Below, one piece after another: positions 1-8,794 of a stretch of 64,000 nt of DNA (position 1 is its first letter; the number at the start of each line of letters is the position of its first letter). Source of the stretch: Peribacillus huizhouensis (GTDB taxonomy: Bacteria; Bacillota; Bacilli; Bacillales; DSM-1321). The stretch lies in contig NZ_JACJHX010000001.1 in assembly GCF_014138605.1 (NCBI RefSeq), positions 620,001 to 684,000 on the forward strand, read 5' to 3'. The notes beneath the pieces were generated by a model. The model ran no database searches and was not told where the DNA came from. It was given only the letters and a program-made list of their open reading frames with translations. The position numbers and the translations under genes were made by a program.

Positions 1-1
1 A

Positions 2-721
2 GTTTCAAACGTGTCATTTGCTTATAGTGAGGATGAGCCTGTTCTTGAAAATATCTCACTTGAAGCTCGTCCTGGTGAAATGATAGCTTTTGCCGGACCG
101 AGCGGAAGCGGAAAAACAACGATGTTTGGCTTACTCGAACGATTTTATGAACCTACTACGGGAGAAATACGAATCGGTAACACGCCAATTAATCACTTAT
201 CACTTGATTCATGGCGTAGTCAAATTGGGTATGTATCCCAAGAAAGTGCCATGATGGCTGGGTCAATTCGCGATAATTTATGTTATGGTTTGAACGATTC
301 AACACAAATAACTGATGAACGTCTATGGGAAGTAGCCAAAATGGCATACGCCGATCAATTTATTGAAGCTTTCCCGAAAGGATTGGACACAGAAGTTGGC
401 GAGCGTGGTGTAAAACTATCAGGTGGCCAAAGACAACGGATCGCTATCGCCCGTGCTTTTTTACGTGACCCTAAAATTCTCATGATGGATGAAGCAACAG
501 CAAGCTTAGATAGCCAATCAGAAAGTGTTGTCCAACAAGCATTAACACGATTAATGGAAGGACGAACTACATTCGTCATCGCCCATCGATTATCTACAAT
601 CGTCGATGCTGATAAAATCATTTTCATCGAAAAAGGACAAGTAACAGGCATCGGAACCCATCATGAATTAACACAATCGCATAAATTATACCGTGAATTC
701 GCTGAGCAGCAATTAGCATAA
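2..721 (+). CDS. bmrA: Multidrug ABC exporter, C-terminal ATPase domain (partial, BmrA-like)
   Basis: This is the nucleotide-binding domain of a half-size ABC exporter. The reading frame is open to the window edge, so the transmembrane part and true start lie upstream; the GTG at base 11 is only an internal codon. All ATPase motifs are intact: Walker [11 protein letters not shown]-loop YVSQES, signature [14 protein letters not shown], Walker [15 protein letters not shown] and H-loop IAHRLST. The C-terminal stretch from IAHRLST to FAEQQLA resembles B. subtilis BmrA (YvcC), a homodimeric drug exporter that pumps amphipathic compounds out through the membrane. The identification as BmrA rather than a related exporter is inferred from this domain alone. 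Confidence 0.85.
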   Translation, partial: VSNVSFAYSEDEPVLENISLEARPGEMIAFAGPSGSGKTTMFGLLERFYEPTTGEIRIGNTPINHLSLDSWRSQIGYVSQESAMMAGSIRDNLCYGLNDSTQITDERLWEVAKMAYADQFIEAFPKGLDTEVGERGVKLSGGQRQRIAIARAFLRDPKILMMDEATASLDSQSESVVQQALTRLMEGRTTFVIAHRLSTIVDADKIIFIEKGQVTGIGTHHELTQSHKLYREFAEQQLA

Positions 722-753
722 GATAGGAAAATACTATAATTTTTTGTTAAGAT

Positions 754-801
754 AAAGTGAACCCGCAATCAGTGAGGTTCTGCCCGAACATGCGGGATAA
801 A
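754..801 (+). repeat. Mosaic hairpin repeat (short copy)
   Basis: A deleted copy of the dispersed repeat that begins AAAGTGAAACTTCAATCAG and ends near TGCGGGATAAA. Only the two ends remain here, joined directly. The same end sequence recurs at about fourteen places in the window. Confidence 0.6.
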
Positions 802-815
802 ATGAACATAACAAG

Positions 816-937
816 AAGGTGTCCCTGAAATGTCTAACCATACACACTATATACAGTTCATTATTGTACTTTCACTCAATTTAACTGTATATGGTGGTTG
901 TGGGGTCTGACTCTTTCGTTATGGGTCACCCTCTTTT
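816..937. repeat. Palindromic terminator-like repeat, copy 1
   Basis: A long imperfect inverted repeat. The outer arms AAGGTGTCCCT and ATGGGTCACCCT pair, with the inner GGGGTCTGACTC motif typical of this family, and a T-rich stretch follows. It lies downstream of the bmrA-like gene and could act as its terminator. Confidence 0.6.
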
Positions 938-955
938 GTTTTATTGTTTCTTTTC

Positions 956-1116
956 GGCTATGTTAAAACTCATTATTGATTTTGGCACTATGTTGATTGG
1001 AGCGATCCTACGAAAAATGCGAGACCCCACAGGCGCACAGCACCGAGAAGGCTCCCGGACCGCCCGCAGAAAGCGGACGCCTCTCTTTGCATTCACCAGG
1101 CAAGTTTAATAGAGCC
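956..1116. mobile_element. MITE-like element, GGCTATGTTAAA/TTTAATAGAGCC ends
   Basis: A 161-bp element with inverted ends GGCTATGTTAAA and TTTAATAGAGCC and a GC-rich core containing ACCGCCCGCAGAAAGCGGACG. Flanking 8-mers TTCTTTTC and TTCTTTAA match at six of eight positions, consistent with an old 8-bp target duplication. It has the same ends as the passenger-carrying element at 28026-28908 and codes for no protein. Confidence 0.65.
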
Positions 1117-1209
1117 TTCTTTAATAAATGGAATAAAAATATTTGAAATAATTCTCCCTTTGAATTCTTAATTGAACCTGTTTTAAAAGCTAGAGAGGAG
1201 TAATATGTT

Positions 1210-1701
1210 GTGATTAGACCTATTGAAGTACGTGATGCAAAAAGTTTTATCGAATTAAGTAAAAAAATTGATGACTCTAATTTTATGTTATTTGAACCTG
1301 GTGAAAGAAACACAACACTCGAACAACAGTGCAAGTTCATCGAAAGAATATTATCTGAAAAGAAATCAATCATCTTTGTTGCCGAAAGTGAACATAATCT
1401 CGTAGGTTTTATCGCAGCATTTGGCGGAAATCTAAAAAGAAATCAACATTCCGCTTATCTCGTGTTAGGTGTCCTTGAAGAATTTCAAGGGCAAGGTTTC
1501 GCATCTAAATTATTCAATCAAATATTCGAGTGGGCAAGAAATAATGAAATATCAAGATTAGGATTAACGGTTATTAAAGACAACATCAAAGCATTCAATT
1601 TATATCGAAAGATGGGTTTTGTCTTGGAAGGTGAGAAAGTCCATTCGCTGATTATTAATGGAGAACCCGTTAATGAATATTATTTTTATAAGTTGTTGTG
1701 A
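1210..1701 (+). CDS. GNAT family N-acetyltransferase
   Basis: A 163-residue protein covering one complete GNAT fold: an N-terminal IRPIEVRDAKSFIEL, the central beta-4 region, then the acetyl-CoA pyrophosphate loop EEFQGQGFASKLFNQ and the C-terminal KAFNLYRKMGFVLEGE. Such enzymes transfer acetyl from acetyl-CoA to amines; the length and the LYRKMGF ending are shared by RimI/YkkB-like small-molecule and protein acetyltransferases, so the substrate cannot be told. The GTG start follows GAGGAG by nine bases. It is a single gene between repeats upstream and a SASP gene downstream. Confidence 0.85.
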   Translation: MIRPIEVRDAKSFIELSKKIDDSNFMLFEPGERNTTLEQQCKFIERILSEKKSIIFVAESEHNLVGFIAAFGGNLKRNQHSAYLVLGVLEEFQGQGFASKLFNQIFEWARNNEISRLGLTVIKDNIKAFNLYRKMGFVLEGEKVHSLIINGEPVNEYYFYKLL

Positions 1702-1913
1702 TAAACACACCCTTAAATCGAATTATTGCAGTTAACATGAACTACGAATCTAATACTCCCGTTCACCTTGTACCATATTTCATACGTTGCAACAAAATTA
1801 GTCATGTATTTATTCAATGGATTTTTCCGATCCAGCAAAAGTATCTTTACTATAAATTTCTGCTGAGTGAACCTTCACTTTATGGGAACCTTAGATATGA
1901 GGAGGGATAAAAA

Positions 1914-2186
1914 ATGGCCAGAAATAAAAAAATTTTAGTTCCCGAAGCACGAGAAGGTTTAGATCAACTAAAAGGTCGTATCATGAAAGCAAAGGGATAC
2001 GATGTGAATATGACTGAACCTGACAATGTAAAATTCGAAATCGCCGAAGAACAAGGAATACCACTAAAAAAAGGATACAATGGCCAACTTACTTCAAAAC
2101 AAGCAGGGAAAATTGGTGGAACGATTGGTGGCAATATGGTCAAAGAAATGATAAAAATAGCCCAAGAACAAATCATGCGAAAATGA
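1914..2186 (+). CDS. Alpha/beta-type small acid-soluble spore protein
   Basis: SASPs coat and protect DNA in the dormant spore and are degraded by the GPR protease at germination. This 90-residue protein has the two conserved SASP blocks: KFEIAEEQGIPLKKGYNG, which contains the GPR cleavage region (Glu-Ile), and SKQAGKIGGTIGGNMVKEMI. The N-terminal VPEAREGLDQLKGRIM resembles the longer alpha/beta SASPs. A strong site GAGGAGGG precedes the ATG. In the forespore it would be made under sigma-G, but I could not place a convincing sigma-G promoter. It ends in its own terminator. Confidence 0.9.
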   Translation: MARNKKILVPEAREGLDQLKGRIMKAKGYDVNMTEPDNVKFEIAEEQGIPLKKGYNGQLTSKQAGKIGGTIGGNMVKEMIKIAQEQIMRK

Positions 2187-2237
2187 GTAAATCATAAATA
2201 AGATAAGGTCTAGTAGAATAAAGTATGCTGTTTCTGA

Positions 2238-2278
2238 CGAATCGACTCTCTCATACCGAAAGCTCGATTCGCTTTTTT
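2238..2278 (+). terminator. Rho-independent terminator of the SASP gene
   Basis: Arms CGAATCGA (2238-2245) and TCGATTCG (2264-2271) form a perfect 8-bp stem followed by a T run. It lies 50 bp after the SASP stop and meets the convergent gene that ends at 2281. Confidence 0.85.
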
Positions 2279-2280
2279 AT

Positions 2281-2529
2281 TTATTCCTTAACCAAGATAA
2301 CTTCATCATGTTGACATTTCAAACATTTCATTAAATGTGGACACTGACCTTTTTTTAATGATTCTGGAAAACCATCATTTTGCTTTAAGATATCTATGTC
2401 CATATATGCGCTATACTTATCATCATAGTCCATTGCTTTTCCCATATCCTTCATTTCGGAATCACATTCTGGGCATGCAACATAAATCTTTCGTAGTCCA
2501 TTGCAAAGCGGACATAATGTCATATTCAT
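2281..2529 (-). CDS. Small zinc-ribbon protein of unknown function
   Basis: An 82-residue protein with four cysteine pairs or near pairs: CPLC at the start, CPEC near residue 19, then CPH and CLKC near the C-terminus. This spacing suggests one or two zinc-ribbon knuckles. The middle (MKDMGKAMDYDDKYSAYMD) is acidic. I do not recognise a named family. A TAGGAGG site sits eight bases before the ATG. It is a monocistronic gene convergent with the SASP gene; the role is unknown, though the cysteines imply metal binding. Confidence 0.7.
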   Translation of the reverse strand: MNMTLCPLCNGLRKIYVACPECDSEMKDMGKAMDYDDKYSAYMDIDILKQNDGFPESLKKGQCPHLMKCLKCQHDEVILVKE

Positions 2530-2556
2530 TTCCTCCTATTTTCATCGAATCAAAAC

Positions 2557-2643
2557 CAAAGGGTCAAACCACGCACTCATATATACAGAAATAATAAGTG
2601 ATAATACTCTTGGTACAGAGTATAGAGTACGTGGCTAGACCCC
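2557..2643. repeat. Palindromic repeat, copy 2
   Basis: Inverted arms GGGTCAAACCACGCACTC and GAGTACGTGGCTAGACCC bracket a loop. It lies between the start of the zinc-ribbon gene and the end of fumC, so it may terminate fumC transcription. Confidence 0.6.
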
Positions 2644-2701
2644 TCTTAATATATCTCTAACTTGGTTGTTTTCATTGTCTCAGCTATGCACTTTTACCTA
2701 C

Positions 2702-4084
2702 TTAGTTATTCACCATATTTTGCGGATTTACCCACTCTTCGAATTGTTCTTCGTTTAGGTAACCTAGTTTAAGAGCTGTTTCTTTTAATGTTGAGTTGTT
2801 TTTAAATGCAGTTTTTGCAATTTCAGCTGCTTTTTCGTAACCAATATGTGGATTAAGTGCGGTTACAAGCATTAATGAACGTTCAACATTTTCTTTAATT
2901 TTTTCTAAGTTTGCTGTAATTCCTACTGCACAGTTATCATTGAATGAGTGAATTCCGTCAGTCAATAGTTTTACCGATTGTAAGAAGTTATAAATGATTA
3001 CAGGCTTGTATACGTTCAATTCAAAATTTCCTTGGCTTGCAGCGAATGAGATAGCTGTGTCATTTCCGACTACTTGTACCGCAATCATCGTTAATGCTTC
3101 ACTTTGAGTTGGATTTACTTTACCAGGCATAATTGAACTTCCTGGTTCATTTTCAGGAATTGCGATTTCTGCGATACCACTTCTTGGACCGCTCGCTAAC
3201 CATCTTACATCGTTTGCGATCTTCATCAAGTCTGCAGCAAGTGCTTTGATGGCACCATGTGCATAGGCAATTTCATCGTGACTTGTTAATGCATGGAATT
3301 TATTATCCGAGGTAACAAAATCATATCCAGTATCAGCTGCCATTTGTTGTGCAGAAAGTGCAGCAAATTCTGGTTTAGAGTTAATTCCTGTTCCGACGGC
3401 TGTTCCACCAAGTGCCAAATTCAAAATATGCTTGCTGCTCTCCTCAATCATATAAAGTGATTTATCAAGCATCGCTCTCCAGCCGCTGATTTCTTGCCCA
3501 AGTGTGATTGGTGTAGCATCTTGTAAATGTGTACGACCGATTTTTACGATATCCGCGAATTCCTGTTCTTTCGCAGCAAATGTATCTCTGAGCACTTTGA
3601 TCGCAGGAACCAATTTGCTTGCTACTTCAACATACGCCGCTATATGCATCGCAGTTGGGAATGTATCATTTGAGCTTTGCCCTTTGTTCACATCATCGTT
3701 TGGATGAAGCTTTTCATCACTGCCATTTTCCTTCAACCATTCGTTTCCTTTGTTTGCGATGACTTCATTTACGTTCATATTACTTTGTGTACCACTACCC
3801 GTTTGCCAGACAACGAGTGGGAAATGCTCGTCCAATGTACCTTCAAGAATTTCTCCACATATTTTTACTATGGCATTTTTCTTCATTTCAGATAAATCAC
3901 CAAGATCAAAATTCACTTTAGCTGCCGCTTGTTTTACATAAGCAAACGCATGAATTAATTCAATCGGCATTTTTTCATAGCCTATTTTGAAGTTGTTACG
4001 GCTTCTTTCAGTTTGTGCACCCCAATACTTGTCAGAAGGAACCTTTACTTCCCCCATTGTATCTTTCTCGATTCTGTATTCCAT
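2702..4084 (-). CDS. fumC: Fumarate hydratase, class II
   Basis: Class II fumarase converts fumarate to L-malate in the TCA cycle and is a cytosolic iron-free homotetramer. The 460-residue length is normal for FumC. Visible landmarks are the N-terminal [19 protein letters not shown], the [16 protein letters not shown] active-site segment, the [16 protein letters not shown] segment carrying the catalytic histidine, and the superfamily signature [11 protein letters not shown]. The start follows GGAGGAG. It is transcribed alone. Class II fumarase is separated from aspartase by subtle residues, but the overall sequence fits FumC (CitG) of bacilli. Confidence 0.95.
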   Translation of the reverse strand: MEYRIEKDTMGEVKVPSDKYWGAQTERSRNNFKIGYEKMPIELIHAFAYVKQAAAKVNFDLGDLSEMKKNAIVKICGEILEGTLDEHFPLVVWQTGSGTQSNMNVNEVIANKGNEWLKENGSDEKLHPNDDVNKGQSSNDTFPTAMHIAAYVEVASKLVPAIKVLRDTFAAKEQEFADIVKIGRTHLQDATPITLGQEISGWRAMLDKSLYMIEESSKHILNLALGGTAVGTGINSKPEFAALSAQQMAADTGYDFVTSDNKFHALTSHDEIAYAHGAIKALAADLMKIANDVRWLASGPRSGIAEIAIPENEPGSSIMPGKVNPTQSEALTMIAVQVVGNDTAISFAASQGNFELNVYKPVIIYNFLQSVKLLTDGIHSFNDNCAVGITANLEKIKENVERSLMLVTALNPHIGYEKAAEIAKTAFKNNSTLKETALKLGYLNEEQFEEWVNPQNMVNN

Positions 4085-4275
4085 TTCTTCTCCTCCAAAT
4101 CTCTGTTATAACGCTAATACAGTCCTACTTAGTAGGAATCCCCTTTATTTTGTTAGCGCTTTAGTTTTTAAAAATTCTACATACATTATTATTGTACAAA
4201 TGTTTTGCATTTAAAAGCAAATAAAAAAAAAGCTGTCCATCGTTTCTTAATACATAAATATGGATTTGCTTTTAA

Positions 4276-4304
4276 TTGACATTAAAGATAAAGTATAGTA
4301 AATT
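4276..4304 (+). promoter_or_regulatory. Sigma-A promoter of metI-metC
   Basis: A perfect -35 TTGACA (4276-4281) and a -10 TAAATT (4299-4304) are separated by 17 bp. The start of transcription would be near 4311, just before the SAM riboswitch. Confidence 0.7.
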
Positions 4305-4330
4305 CATAATTAACTAAATAATCAGGATTT

Positions 4331-4496
4331 CTTATCAAGAGAGGTCGAGGGAATGGCCCTGTGACGCCTCAGCAACCAGCAATAATAACATATTGCCAAG
4401 GTGCTAATTCCATCAAGCTATTTATGCTTGGTAGATAAGAAGAGACTGCATACTTATGCGCTTATAAAGTCTTCTTCTTAAAGAAGACTTTTTTTA
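4331..4496 (+). ncRNA. SAM-I (S-box) riboswitch with terminator
   Basis: The leader has the S-box core: CTTATCAAGAGAGGTCGAGG, GGCCCTGTGACGCCTCAGCAACC, the AAGGTGCTAATTCC block and the closing P1 strand TAGATAAG. It is followed by a terminator, AGTCTTCTT-CTTA-AAGAAGACT plus a T run (4469-4496). The AAGAAGAGACT segment after the aptamer can pair with the terminator arm as an antiterminator. When SAM binds, P1 is held and transcription of metI-metC stops. Confidence 0.95.
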
Positions 4497-4524
4497 TTTT
4501 CTAGAAAAGGAGCCGTGAACGATA

Positions 4525-5634
4525 GTGAAAATTGATACACAATTAGCTCAATTAGGGAATCGAAGTGAAACTGTAACTGGTACAGTAAGTCCTCCTGTAT
4601 ATTTCTCTACTGCATATCGCCATAATGGCATTGGCCAATCAACTGGATATGATTATTCTCGGTCAGGAAACCCAACTCGTCAGCTGCTCGAACAAGCGAT
4701 AGCTAATCTTGAAGGTGGCGATCAAGGATTTGCTTGCAGCTCTGGAATGGCTGCCATTTTCACAGTTCTTTCCCTTTTCCAGTCTGGTGATGAATGGATT
4801 ATCAGCAATGATTTATACGGCGGCACCTATCGATTGCTGGAAAAGGATTTTAAAAAATGGGGGTTAACATGTACATATGTTGATACAAATAACATAGCCG
4901 AGATTAAAAACAGTATTTCCCCTCAAACAAAAGCGATTTTTCTTGAAACGCCTACGAATCCGCTAATGCAGGAAACAGATATTGATGCAGTGTCAGCTAT
5001 TGCAAAACAGTACGATGTCTTATTAATCGTGGATAATACATTCTATACACCTCTTCTGCAAAAACCGCTAGAAAACGGCGCCGATATTGTGATTCACAGT
5101 GCTACAAAATATTTAGGCGGACATAATGATGTACTTGCCGGACTCATAGTATCAAAAGGTAAAGATCTTTCTGAAGCTCTAGCACATCACCATAATAGTG
5201 CAGGTGCAGTACTAAGTCCATTCGATTCATGGCTGTTAATGCGTGGTATGAAGACACTTGCTTTGCGAATGGAAAGACATCAAGAAAACGCACGGAAACT
5301 TGCAGATTATCTTTCTACCCATGAATCCATTACAGATGTTCTCTATCCAGGAAAAGGCGGAATGCTTTCTTTCCGAGTAAGCGATGAACAATATGTGAAT
5401 TCATTTTTGCAAAGCTTGAACCTTATCTCATTTGCTGAAAGCCTTGGCGGAGCGGAAAGTTTTATTACCTACCCTGCCACACAAACACACGGAGACATCC
5501 CTGAAGAGATAAGATTCGCAAATGGTATATGTAATAGGCTGCTTCGATTCTCTGTAGGTATTGAAGCATCGGAAGATATTATCCATGATCTAGATCAAGC
5601 ATTCGCTAAGATGAAAAAGGAGGTTTTAGCATGA
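4525..5634 (+). CDS. metI: Cystathionine gamma-synthase / O-acetylhomoserine thiolyase
   Basis: A PLP enzyme of the Cys/Met metabolism family, 369 residues, that condenses an activated homoserine with cysteine (or sulfide) in methionine synthesis. The family landmarks are GYDYSRSGNPTR, the SSGMAAI phosphate-binding turn, ETPTNPLM, and the PLP lysine at about residue 195 in HSATKYLGGHNDV. The GTG start lies after AAAGGAG. It is the first gene after the S-box and overlaps metC by ATGA, so translation is coupled. The arrangement equals B. subtilis metI-metC (yjcIJ). Confidence 0.93.
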   Translation: MKIDTQLAQLGNRSETVTGTVSPPVYFSTAYRHNGIGQSTGYDYSRSGNPTRQLLEQAIANLEGGDQGFACSSGMAAIFTVLSLFQSGDEWIISNDLYGGTYRLLEKDFKKWGLTCTYVDTNNIAEIKNSISPQTKAIFLETPTNPLMQETDIDAVSAIAKQYDVLLIVDNTFYTPLLQKPLENGADIVIHSATKYLGGHNDVLAGLIVSKGKDLSEALAHHHNSAGAVLSPFDSWLLMRGMKTLALRMERHQENARKLADYLSTHESITDVLYPGKGGMLSFRVSDEQYVNSFLQSLNLISFAESLGGAESFITYPATQTHGDIPEEIRFANGICNRLLRFSVGIEASEDIIHDLDQAFAKMKKEVLA

Positions 5635-6803
5635 CAGCCGACCATTTCAGCTTTGAAACATTGCTTCTCCATAATAACCATAAATTTGATTCAAGAAACG
5701 GAGCAGTTAGCGTGCCGATTCAGCATGCTTCCACTTTCCATCAATTTGATTGTGACCAGTTTGGGAAATATGATTACAGCCGAAGCGGGAATCCCACTCG
5801 CGAAGCGTTAGAAGAGATCATTGCAGGACTAGAAGAAGGTACAAATGGATTTGCCTTCGCATCAGGAATGTCGGCTATTTCTACTGCTTTAATGCTTTTA
5901 TCAGCTGGCGATCATGTGATCGTATCTGAAGACGTGTATGGCGGAACATTTCGGATGGTCACACAAGTACTTTCCCGCTTTAAAATTGAACATAGCTTTG
6001 TTGATATGACTGACATAGCAAATGTGAAGTCAGCCATTCAACCTAATACGAAAGCCATTTATATCGAAACTCCTTCCAATCCCCTTATGAAGGTAACCGA
6101 TATTCATGGAATCTGTTGTATTGCGAAACAAATTGGTGCATTAACATTTGTTGACAATACATTTCTAACGCCAGCGTTGCAAAAGCCACTAACATTGGGA
6201 GCAGATATAGTCCTTCATAGCGCGACTAAATTTTTATCAGGACATAGCGATGTCGTTGCCGGCCTTGCTGTCGTGCGGGATCCAGAAATAGCAGAAAAAC
6301 TCAGATTTCTGCAAAATTCATTCGGAGCTGTTCTTGGCGTACAAGATGCATGGCTTGTCATGCGAGGTCTGAAAACATTGCATGTTCGAATGGAGCACTC
6401 TGTGCAATCCGCTCAAAAAATCGCGACATTCTTGGAATCCCATCCCCTTGTAAAAAGAGTTCATTATCCAGGACTTAACAGCCATCCACAATTTGCTTTG
6501 CAAAAGCAACAAGCGAAATCAGCTGGTGCAGTATTTTCTTTTGAATTAGAAAATGAAGATGTGCTACGCTCCTTTGTTTCTAACGTTACTCTACCAGTTT
6601 TTGCTGTAAGCCTTGGTGCTGTCGAAACGATTTTATCTTATCCAGCGAAGATGTCACACGCTGCAATGCCTGACTGTGAACGTGAAAAACGAGGCATCAC
6701 GAAAAGCTTACTTCGTCTTTCAGCGGGCCTTGAAAATCCAGATGACCTGATTAAAGATTTTTCGGAAGCCTTGGAAAAAAGTAAACTGGTACTTACCGTT
6801 TAA
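5631..6803 (+). CDS. metC: Cystathionine beta-lyase
   Basis: A 390-residue PLP enzyme that splits cystathionine into homocysteine, pyruvate and ammonia, the step after MetI. It shares the fold and motifs of its neighbour: YDYSRSGNPTR, ASGMSAI, ETPSNPLM and the PLP lysine near residue 200 in HSATKFLSGHSDVVAG. Its start overlaps the metI stop by four bases and a GGAGG site lies inside the end of metI. The pair is controlled by the SAM riboswitch. Assigning lyase to this member and synthase to the other follows the B. subtilis order and length. Confidence 0.92.
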   Translation: MTADHFSFETLLLHNNHKFDSRNGAVSVPIQHASTFHQFDCDQFGKYDYSRSGNPTREALEEIIAGLEEGTNGFAFASGMSAISTALMLLSAGDHVIVSEDVYGGTFRMVTQVLSRFKIEHSFVDMTDIANVKSAIQPNTKAIYIETPSNPLMKVTDIHGICCIAKQIGALTFVDNTFLTPALQKPLTLGADIVLHSATKFLSGHSDVVAGLAVVRDPEIAEKLRFLQNSFGAVLGVQDAWLVMRGLKTLHVRMEHSVQSAQKIATFLESHPLVKRVHYPGLNSHPQFALQKQQAKSAGAVFSFELENEDVLRSFVSNVTLPVFAVSLGAVETILSYPAKMSHAAMPDCEREKRGITKSLLRLSAGLENPDDLIKDFSEALEKSKLVLTV

Positions 6804-6817
6804 TAAATTTATTCTTG

Positions 6818-6937
6818 AAGAAGAGTGTCATAAGGGTCTGACCTCTCACTCTAAATCAGTATGGAATGTTTCATAGTATCCTACTATACTGTATTTAGTT
6901 GTTGCGAGGCCTGACCCTTGGACACCTTCTTTTTTTA
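6818..6937. repeat. Palindromic terminator-like repeat, copy 3
   Basis: Outer arms AAGAGTGTCATAAGGGTCTG and CCTGACCCTTGGACACCTTCTT pair over a long range, with a T run after the second arm. It lies between the convergent metC and the LtaS-like gene and probably terminates both. Confidence 0.65.
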
Positions 6938-8788
6938 ATCTTTTGTACTGGTAAACCGCAATAAATCTCCAAATATAATCTCATCAGACAACCCTAATTC
7001 ATCATATACAGTTTGCCGATACGGTTCACATGTAGCATTATTCAACTGTTCCCCCGATCCTTTACGATAGCAAACCCCATCTTGGAAAATATACGTATCA
7101 TTTACAAAACCGCCATCTCTGAAAATCACGGGATGATTTGGAGATCTTGTAAACAAGTTGTGACCAAACGATATTGCATGTTCTGTTTTTATTCCTAAGA
7201 GATGTAAAAGAGTTGGCCGAATGTCAATTTCTCCGCCTGGGACTGAAATCGTTTTCCCGCCCTCACCAGGAATATGGATAATCACTGGTACTTGGCGGTA
7301 TTGAATGTGATTAATTGGCGAATATTCATCACCTAGCATTTGACTTAACGCCACTTCATATTTTTTTGAAATCCCGTAATGATCCCCATATAACACAAAG
7401 ATTGTGTCTTCATACATTCCATGATCCTTAAGTGTTTGAAATAGCCGCTTAATTGCTTCGTCCTGATAACGAACCGTTGTCACGTACCGATTTACGACAT
7501 CTTCGTCAGTATTTCCCATTGCAATTAGCTGGTCAGTTTCATCCAACAAAAATGGAAAGTGATTCGTTAATGTAATCAATTTTGCCAGATACGGTTCAGG
7601 CATTGTTTTCATAAGCTCCACAGATTGCTCAAAAAAAGGAATATCTTTAATACCATAATTCACCGAATTCTCATCGGTTACCACATAATCTTGCTTGGAA
7701 AAAAAGCGATCGTAGCCAAGGTTCTCATACATTTTTTCTCGATTCCAAAAGGATGCGTCATTTCCGTGAAAGGAAGCTGAATAATATTGACCATTCTCTC
7801 GCAAGAGACGTTGTAGACTTGTAAACGTATTACCTGGACGTCGAACGAAGACAGACCCTCCAGACAGCGGGTATAGACTCGTATCAATCATAAACTCGGA
7901 ATCTGATGTTTTCCCTTGTGCAGTCTGATCATAAATTTGATTGAAATAAAAGCTTTCCTTTATCAAGTCATTCAAAAATGGTGTGATTTCTCGATCATTC
8001 ACTTTTCGATTGATTACAAAGTTTTGTGTAGATTCCATACTGATTAACACAACATTCTTTCCTTTTGCTATTCCGAATAAATCCGTGGTATCATCCTTTT
8101 TACTCGCCATGTACTCCTCGATTTTCGCAGTATCGACATGTGTAGCCACTGCACGATCAATAGTAGGACGAAGCCCCATCGCAATGTCATACAGATGATA
8201 ATTGTAAGGACCGATGCTTTTAACCATCAGTTCTCTGTTAAACGAGGCAGAAAAAAGATATGGAGACCGAAGCCACCCAAGTCCTGCTAATAAAATAAGT
8301 AGTAATGTACTGAAGCCAATAAACCGCTTTTTAAATCGGGCACTTATCTCATTCGGTTGGTTGATGATTTTTTTTGTAAAAAGGGCAATGATTAATACAT
8401 CTACAAATAAGAGTAAATCCCACACTTGCATCAACTCAAACGTACTTGGACCAATTCCCCCGACATTTTTAAATTGAAACAATATAGAAACGGTCACAAA
8501 ATCTATATAAAAACGGTAATACAGTAAATCTCCATAAAGCAATCCTGTTATGAATAGCATAATCACTAAAAGCCACTTCATATGAAGTCTTTTTGTAAAG
8601 TAAATGCTAAATCCGATTAATAAAAGCAGTGAACCGATTGGATTGACAATAAGAAGCAGAGCATCGAACCAAGAATGAATGGCAATATCAAAACCAATAA
8701 ATGAAACGATAACGGTCTTCAACCACATACATGTACACGCAAATAAAAACAGTAGTTTCGGAGTCACCCTCGTCTCTTTCATCGTCAT
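6935..8788 (-). CDS. LtaS-like phosphoglycerol transferase / sulfatase-fold membrane enzyme
   Basis: A 617-residue membrane protein with about five N-terminal transmembrane helices and a large extracellular sulfatase-fold domain. LtaS enzymes cleave phosphatidylglycerol and transfer glycerol-phosphate to lipoteichoic acid. Family landmarks are the metal ligand Glu near 252 (LISMESTQNFV), the catalytic Thr near 294 (GKTSDSEFMIDTSLYPL), WNREKMYENLGYDRF, and the metal site LYGDHYGI. It is the last gene of an operon, six bases after the aminotransferase fusion. This context differs from housekeeping ltaS, so it may instead modify a special lipid; that role is inference. LtaS, YfnI and YqgS types cannot be told apart here. 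Confidence 0.85.
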   Translation of the reverse strand: MTMKETRVTPKLLFLFACTCMWLKTVIVSFIGFDIAIHSWFDALLLIVNPIGSLLLLIGFSIYFTKRLHMKWLLVIMLFITGLLYGDLLYYRFYIDFVTVSILFQFKNVGGIGPSTFELMQVWDLLLFVDVLIIALFTKKIINQPNEISARFKKRFIGFSTLLLILLAGLGWLRSPYLFSASFNRELMVKSIGPYNYHLYDIAMGLRPTIDRAVATHVDTAKIEEYMASKKDDTTDLFGIAKGKNVVLISMESTQNFVINRKVNDREITPFLNDLIKESFYFNQIYDQTAQGKTSDSEFMIDTSLYPLSGGSVFVRRPGNTFTSLQRLLRENGQYYSASFHGNDASFWNREKMYENLGYDRFFSKQDYVVTDENSVNYGIKDIPFFEQSVELMKTMPEPYLAKLITLTNHFPFLLDETDQLIAMGNTDEDVVNRYVTTVRYQDEAIKRLFQTLKDHGMYEDTIFVLYGDHYGISKKYEVALSQMLGDEYSPINHIQYRQVPVIIHIPGEGGKTISVPGGEIDIRPTLLHLLGIKTEHAISFGHNLFTRSPNHPVIFRDGGFVNDTYIFQDGVCYRKGSGEQLNNATCEPYRQTVYDELGLSDEIIFGDLLRFTSTKD

Positions 8789-8794
8789 ATTTCA

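Noticed and set aside
1698..1910. A 70-codon open frame between the acetyltransferase and SASP genes
   Set aside because: It begins with a GTG inside the end of the acetyltransferase gene without a ribosome site, and its sequence looks like translated promoter DNA of the SASP gene.
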